Part shown: positions 6,490-10,132 of the stretch, in pieces
Position numbering within the stretch: position 1 is the stretch's first letter
Layout: each line of letters begins with the position of its first letter
NCBI GenBank assembly: GCA_007127385.1
Contig: SKZM01000017.1
Span: 1 to 10,132 of the forward strand
Length of the DNA stretch: 10,132 nucleotides
From: Methanosalsum sp.
Lineage (GTDB): Archaea > Halobacteriota > Methanosarcinia > Methanosarcinales > Methanosarcinaceae
Direction of reading: 5' to 3'
Notes under the pieces: generated by a model
What the model saw: the letters and a program-made list of their open reading frames with translations, nothing else
Told to the model about the DNA's origin: nothing
The model's database searches: none
Translations under genes and position numbers: made by a program

Positions 6490-6490
6490 A

Positions 6491-8212
6491 ATGTCTGAAC
6501 TTATTATCAAGAATGCAGCCGTATGCGATCCTATTAACGGAATTAACTGTGAGAAGATGGATCTGGCTGTAAAGGACGGAAAGATCGTAGAAAATGTGTC
6601 ATCTGGTGCTGACGTGATTGATGCCGGCGGCAGGCTTACAATGGCAGGTGCAATTGACGGCCATACTCACTGTGCAGGTAAGATCAATTTAGGCCGGCTT
6701 ATGAGCCCACATGACATGAGAATGAACCCAGTGCCCGGACTGTCCGGACTGCAGGAGCCAACACCCTATACAAGGGCACAGTCTGGATACAATACACCAA
6801 ACACCTTTGCCCTGGGATACAGATACTCCAAGCTTGGATATACTACTCTTTCAGAAGCTGCGATCTCAATGCTGTCTGCCAGACATACCCATGAAGAGTT
6901 CGAGTCCATACCAATCCTGGACAAATGGGGTCTGACACTCTTTGGAAACAACTGGCATGTCATGAACTATGTACGTGATGAACAGCCGGAGAAGCTGGCT
7001 GCATATATTGCCTGGGGTTTGAAGGCAAGCCGTGGTTTTGGTGTCAAGGTAGTAAACCCCGGTGGCGGTGAAGCATGGGGCTGGGGTAAGAATGTTACCT
7101 CACTGGATGATGTAGTCGCAGACTTTGATGTAACACCCCGCCAGATCCTGATGGGGCTTGCAGAGGCAAACGAAGCACTTAGACTCCCTCATTCAATACA
7201 TGTGCACTGTAACAACCTGGGAAAACCAGGAAACTATGAGACCACCCTTGAGACCATGAAACTCATGGAAGGAGTAAAGACCACAAGGGATAGACAGGCA
7301 CTGCACCTGGCGCATCTCCAGTTCCATTCATATGGAGGAAACTCATGGAGAGAATTCGAGAGTGCAACACCCCAGATTACAGATTATATCAATGGCGCAG
7401 ATCACCTGACATTTGATATGGGTCAGGTCATCTTTGGTCCTGCAATGACCATGACAGCAGACGGACCACTGGAATATTCCAATGCACGCATGCTGCATGC
7501 AAAATGGAGTAACAAGGATGTTGAGCTTGAGGATGGTGCAGGGGTTGTACCTATCGAGTACTCTCCAAAGAGCTTTGTCAATGCAGTCCAGTGGGCCATT
7601 GGTCTTGAGCTGGCACTGATGGTGGAGGATCCATGGAAGGTCATGTTCACAACGGACAGTCCAAATGGAGGTTCCTTTGTCAACTATCCTGAAGCCTTTG
7701 CCCTGCTCATGAGCGCAAAGAAAAGACAGCAGATCATTGAGAGCCTGCCTAATCTTGCAGTTGACCGAATGGTACTGCCTGGTATTGACAGGGAACTTGA
7801 TTTCTATGAACTGGCTGTCATGACCAGGGGTATCCAGTCAAAGATGTTCTCTATGAATAACATCGGACACCTTGGAGTCGGTGCTGATGCAGATATTGCA
7901 GTATATGATATCATTCCTGACCAGATCGATCCCGGAACCGAGCACGAGAAACTCAAGAAGGCGTTCTCTGCAACTTCATGCACCATCAAGAGCGGTAATG
8001 TTGTTGTCCGGGACGGAGAGATCGTTGCAACACCTGCCGGAAGAACGTACTGGGTCAATGCATCAGGCTGTGTTAGCAATGATGTAAACGAGGCTGCAAT
8101 GAAGGATATAAAGAACAATTTCCGCAGGTACTATACTGTGGGCATTGCCAACTATATGGTGGAGGACGAGTACCTGCCCCATCCTGTTGAGATCACAACG
8201 GAGGTGAACTGA
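6491..8212 (+). CDS. fwdA: Formylmethanofuran dehydrogenase subunit A (amidohydrolase)
   Basis: A 573-residue amidohydrolase-family subunit with a binuclear metal centre. In this complex it condenses the formate made by FwdB with methanofuran, or hydrolyses formylmethanofuran in the reverse direction. The H-x-H metal site is H58/H60 in DGHTHCAGK. A lysine in the segment 178-192, most likely K186 in GVKVVNPGGGEAW, is the probable carboxylated bridging residue. Further ligand regions are SIHVHCNNLG, LHLAHLQFHSYGG and the aspartate of FTTDSPNGG. I place the start at ATG 6491 because GGGAGGTG lies just upstream at 6479-6486. A frame opening at 6455 would add residues encoded inside fwdB with no site of its own. 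It follows fwdB after one base and precedes fwdC by two, so the three are probably translationally coupled. Confidence 0.95.
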   Translation: MSELIIKNAAVCDPINGINCEKMDLAVKDGKIVENVSSGADVIDAGGRLTMAGAIDGHTHCAGKINLGRLMSPHDMRMNPVPGLSGLQEPTPYTRAQSGYNTPNTFALGYRYSKLGYTTLSEAAISMLSARHTHEEFESIPILDKWGLTLFGNNWHVMNYVRDEQPEKLAAYIAWGLKASRGFGVKVVNPGGGEAWGWGKNVTSLDDVVADFDVTPRQILMGLAEANEALRLPHSIHVHCNNLGKPGNYETTLETMKLMEGVKTTRDRQALHLAHLQFHSYGGNSWREFESATPQITDYINGADHLTFDMGQVIFGPAMTMTADGPLEYSNARMLHAKWSNKDVELEDGAGVVPIEYSPKSFVNAVQWAIGLELALMVEDPWKVMFTTDSPNGGSFVNYPEAFALLMSAKKRQQIIESLPNLAVDRMVLPGIDRELDFYELAVMTRGIQSKMFSMNNIGHLGVGADADIAVYDIIPDQIDPGTEHEKLKKAFSATSCTIKSGNVVVRDGEIVATPAGRTYWVNASGCVSNDVNEAAMKDIKNNFRRYYTVGIANYMVEDEYLPHPVEITTEVN

Positions 8213-8214
8213 TC

Positions 8215-8973
8215 ATGCAGACAGTTACACTTACCCTGCGTGAGAAGAACAGAATCCCCATAGAGGCGGATACCATCAGCCCGGATAACTTTGCAGGACT
8301 CTCTGAGAGGGATATTGAACAGATTCCCCTATGCCTTGGCAATACCCAGGTATTCCTCGGAGATATCTTCGAGGTCGTGGCTGACGGCAGTGACAGTGCA
8401 GAGAATGTCAGGATCGAGATCAATGGAGATCTGTCAAGGATCAAGAGGATCGGACAGCGCATGAGCGCCGGTGAGATCGTGATCAATGGTAATGTGGACA
8501 TGCACTGCGGCTGCTCAATGACAGGCGGTAAGATCACCATCAATGGACATGCCGACAACTGGGTCGGATGTGAGATGAAGGGTGGTGAGATCACGGTCAA
8601 TGGCAATGCAAAGTATTATGTTGGCAGTGGATACCGCGGAGAGTCAAATGGTATGAGCGGCGGCAGAATAGTGGTCAACGGTGATGTCCTGGACTATCTT
8701 GGAGAGCATATGTGCGGTGGCGAGATCGTTGTCACAGGCAATGCAGGTCTTCTGCCGGGCCTTTCCAACAATGGCGGAACAATTGTCATCGGCGGCAATA
8801 CCACCATGGCTGCCGGCGAGATGAAGAAGGGCATGATAGTGATCAAGGGCAATCTTGAAGAGATGCTGCCGATATATCGTGAAGACGGAACCGAGGAATT
8901 TGAGGGTCAGACCTACCGCAAGTTCACAGGCGATGTGAACGTGAAAGGTAAGGGTACCCTGCTTGTGAAATGA
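8215..8973 (+). CDS. fwdC: Formylmethanofuran dehydrogenase subunit C
   Basis: A 252-residue subunit that scaffolds the complex. From about residue 80 to 215 it consists of repeated short strands with the pattern GG-I-V/T-V/I-NG-N/D, for example GEIVINGNVDMHCG, GGKITINGHADNWVG, GGEITVNGNAKYYVG, GGRIVVNGDVLDYLG and GGEIVVTGNAGLLPG. These form a right-handed beta-helix of the kind seen in glutamate synthase C-terminal domains. GGAGGTG (8201-8207), inside the end of fwdA, provides the ribosome binding site. It is the last gene of the operon and is followed at once by a terminator. The subunits that carry the extra iron-sulfur clusters (F, G) are not in this window. Confidence 0.95.
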   Translation: MQTVTLTLREKNRIPIEADTISPDNFAGLSERDIEQIPLCLGNTQVFLGDIFEVVADGSDSAENVRIEINGDLSRIKRIGQRMSAGEIVINGNVDMHCGCSMTGGKITINGHADNWVGCEMKGGEITVNGNAKYYVGSGYRGESNGMSGGRIVVNGDVLDYLGEHMCGGEIVVTGNAGLLPGLSNNGGTIVIGGNTTMAAGEMKKGMIVIKGNLEEMLPIYREDGTEEFEGQTYRKFTGDVNVKGKGTLLVK

Positions 8974-9012
8974 AGAGATCTCAGACCTCTTCATCTCTTT
9001 TTCTGTTTTTTT
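8972..9012 (+). terminator. Terminator of the fwd operon
   Basis: GAAGAG (8972-8977) pairs with CTCTTC (8987-8992), overlapping the fwdC stop codon, and is followed by two T-tracts (8998-9002 and 9006-9012). An alternative stem, AAGAGAT with ATCTCTT, is also possible. T-tracts are the key element in archaeal termination; the hairpin may be accessory. Confidence 0.65.
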
Positions 9013-9028
9013 AGATCCTTTAGCCGCT

Positions 9029-9042
9029 TGCATATATTTTAT
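9029..9042 (+). promoter_or_regulatory. TATA box of the DUF4258/DUF2283 module
   Basis: The stretch TGCATATATTTTAT is a good archaeal TATA element, about 45-55 bases before the first gene and after the fwd terminator. The module therefore has its own promoter. Confidence 0.5.
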
Positions 9043-9060
9043 ACCAAAACCTCTTGGTAT
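9041..9060 (+). promoter_or_regulatory. Palindrome beside the TATA box, candidate operator
   Basis: ATACCAA (9041-9047) and TTGGTAT (9054-9060) are perfect reverse complements around six bases. The element begins at the edge of the TATA box and covers the region up to the expected start, the place expected for an autoregulatory operator of a toxin-antitoxin-like pair. The binding protein is unknown. Confidence 0.5.
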
Positions 9061-9085
9061 CATGTGAGTTAGTGAGGGTAGATGA

Positions 9086-9383
9086 TTGAATATTAAAGAA
9101 TTGATTGAACTATTAAAATCGATTAAAGTATCGAATTTAGAGTATTCAAATCATTTTAAAGTGAGAGCTGAAAGTAGGAGCAATATACCTCATTTTAGTG
9201 ATATCAACCACCTACATTCAATAATTAAGACCCAGGAACCAGTGGGAATCGTGGATCAAGGGAATAACAAATTTCTAATATATTATGAGATGCATCATAG
9301 TATGTAGTATTAAAAGCAGAAGCCCACTAAAGATATCATTAATTACGTGTTTTCCTCAAGAATCCTCAAGGAGAAAAAAATAA
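9086..9383 (+). pseudogene. DUF4258-like small protein gene, broken by a frameshift
   Basis: The first frame starts at TTG 9086, preceded by GAGGGT, and reads 73 residues. It contains YSNHFKVRAESRSNIPHFSD and TQEPVGIVDQGNNKFLIYYE, which resemble archaeal DUF4258-type proteins found in toxin-antitoxin-like pairs. After YYE the frame soon ends at TAG. The missing C-terminus continues in the +1 frame as CIIVCSIKSRSPLKISLITC and FPQESSRRKK, and stops at TAA 9381-9383. That stop overlaps the next gene's ATG (TAATG), which supports it as the original end. The join near 9285-9295 seems to have lost a few residues between YYE and IIV, so I read this as a small deletion with frameshift rather than programmed recoding. 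The truncated form might still be made. The family name is from memory of the motif and is moderately sure. Confidence 0.65.
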
Positions 9384-9760
9384 TGATTAAAGAGGAAACT
9401 TTACATGAAAAAGATCAGTATGATTATGATTTTGTGAATGATAGCTTCTATGCTTTCCCAAAAAACAGGAGTTATAAATCTTCACTTATACTGGATGATA
9501 TAATACTTGATGTAAATGAAAAAAACGAGTTTGCAGGCATTGAAATATTGGATGCGTCTAAGAAATTTGGAATAAGTAAGAGTGATCTGCGCTCCCCGGT
9601 GAAGTTGAAAGTGCATTTGCAGATTAAAAAAGATGTAATAATAATTGAGCTGGAAATAACTGTTTCAAAGCGAAATCAGAAAGTTTCAAGGACAATATCT
9701 GAATCTGGCCTAAATGACATGAATTTGCCTCCTGGTTCTGCCACTCTGGCTTTAGCATAA
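9383..9760 (+). CDS. DUF2283 domain protein, putative antitoxin-like partner
   Basis: A 125-residue protein from the ATG at 9383. AAGGAG (9368-9373) is nine bases upstream, whereas a frame opening at GTG 9347 lies inside the preceding gene without a good site. The core YDYDFVNDSFYAFPKN, then SLILDDIILDVNEKNEFAGIEILDASKKFGI matches the DUF2283 pattern (YD...D.LY..., then ...LDD.I.D.....GIEIL.AS). A charged beta-strand tail (VKLKVHLQIKKDVIIIELEITV) follows. DUF2283 proteins are often encoded beside DUF4258 proteins in a toxin-antitoxin-like arrangement; biochemical function is not established here. It overlaps the broken upstream gene by one base and is intact. Confidence 0.75.
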   Translation: MIKEETLHEKDQYDYDFVNDSFYAFPKNRSYKSSLILDDIILDVNEKNEFAGIEILDASKKFGISKSDLRSPVKLKVHLQIKKDVIIIELEITVSKRNQKVSRTISESGLNDMNLPPGSATLALA

Positions 9761-10055
9761 TTATTAAGTCAGTGAGTCAATTTGAAAGCTTCTAATAAAC
9801 ATTTTTCAATAGCATAACTAAAAAACACAGACTACCCTGTAGCTGAGCGTGCCGCATTTCATAGAGTGTCGGATGAATTAATTAATTATCAATAATCGTA
9901 ATGCTCGGGCACACTTTAAGCTATATGGTCCAGGATCTTAAAAAAAGTGGGAAAGGGGGAGGTGATAATAATTGGTGAGATCGAATCCTATAAAAAGTTA
10001 ATGGTAACAACGTGTCCATTTTTCTATAACATTCAAATAGGTACATGTATAATAA
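9761..10055. other. AT-rich spacer with scraps of open frame
   Basis: I see no supportable gene. A 25-codon frame runs from ATG 9901 to TGA (9976-9978), beginning MLGHTLSYMVQDLKK, and a shorter unlinked scrap around 9840-9885 reads YPVAERAAFHRVSDELINYQ. These may be remains of one gene. A full-strength ribosome binding site, GGAGGTGAT, lies at 9958-9966. A frame containing GTG 9962 runs open to the window end but overlaps the DUF1294-like gene and matches nothing I know. Confidence 0.35.
10021..10030 (+). promoter_or_regulatory. Possible TATA box of the DUF1294-like gene
   Basis: TTTCTATAAC lies about 30 bases before the ATG at 10056, and no ribosome binding site is seen between them. The spacing suggests a leaderless or nearly leaderless transcript. 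Confidence 0.35.
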
Positions 10056-10132
10056 ATGGTCATGGAATTACTTCTAATTGTTCTGACCTATCTGGTGTTC
10101 ATCAACGCAGCTGGACTGTATCTGATGGGACT
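10056..10132 (+). CDS. DUF1294-like small membrane protein, 5' part only (runs off the window)
   Basis: The visible 25 codons from ATG 10056 encode MVMELLLIVLTYLVFINAAG and then LYLMG, one hydrophobic helix. This resembles the N-terminus of DUF1294 family proteins, in which a first helix of the pattern Y-L-x-x-I-N is followed by an xxGxDKxxA motif just beyond the present edge. A second possible start is ATG 10062. No function is known for the family. The call rests on a short stretch, and any small membrane protein could look similar. Confidence 0.5.
   Translation, partial: MVMELLLIVLTYLVFINAAGLYLMG

Noticed and set aside
6455..6490. Upstream extension of fwdA
   Set aside because: The added residues are encoded inside fwdB, and GGGAGGTG is correctly placed for the ATG at 6491.

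Overview
The window comes from a methanogenic archaeon, most likely of the Methanosarcinales (family-level inference). It carries a complete formylmethanofuran dehydrogenase D-B-A-C operon, a tRNA gene with an archaeal bulge-helix-bulge intron, GGAGGTG-type ribosome binding sites and archaeal TATA boxes. The four fwd genes look richer in G+C than the AT-rich spacers and accessory segments around them.

Layout. (1) 1-426, minus strand: a decayed C-terminal half of a formylglycine-generating-enzyme (FGE/SUMF1-type) protein with several stops and small insertions. (2) 481-3553, plus strand: a tungstate uptake operon, tupA-tupB-tupC, followed by a ModE-like regulator with a single TOBE/Mop domain. 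A perfect 9-bp inverted repeat lies just after the TATA box at the expected transcription start and is a good candidate operator for that regulator. (3) 3554-4310: no intact gene. It holds a frameshifted RelE-like toxin fragment on the plus strand and the N-terminal, core-binding part of a tyrosine recombinase on the minus strand, beside the 3' end of a tRNA. This reads as the fossil of an integrated element. (4) 4310-4419, minus strand: an intron-containing tRNA with anticodon CAT, probably elongator tRNA-Met. (5) 4789-8973, plus strand: fwdD, fwdB, fwdA and fwdC, closely spaced, ending at a hairpin plus T-tract terminator. (6) 9029-9760, plus strand: a two-gene accessory module, a frameshifted DUF4258-like gene and an intact DUF2283 gene, with a palindrome beside its TATA box. 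(7) 9761-10132: AT-rich spacer, then the start of a DUF1294-like membrane protein that runs off the window.

How the genes fit together. TupABC would import tungstate and the ModE-like protein would sense oxyanion supply. The fwd operon encodes the enzyme that interconverts CO2 and formylmethanofuran, and it needs a tungsten or molybdenum bis-pterin cofactor in FwdB. The D-B-A-C order and the nearby Tup system favour the tungsten isoenzyme, although the sequence alone cannot prove the metal. The ferredoxin-like F/G subunits are not in the window.

I do not see a new defence or biosynthetic system. The notable points are the operator, the fossil element at the tRNA, the FGE pseudogene hidden antisense to two meaningless open frames, and the broken DUF4258/DUF2283 pair.
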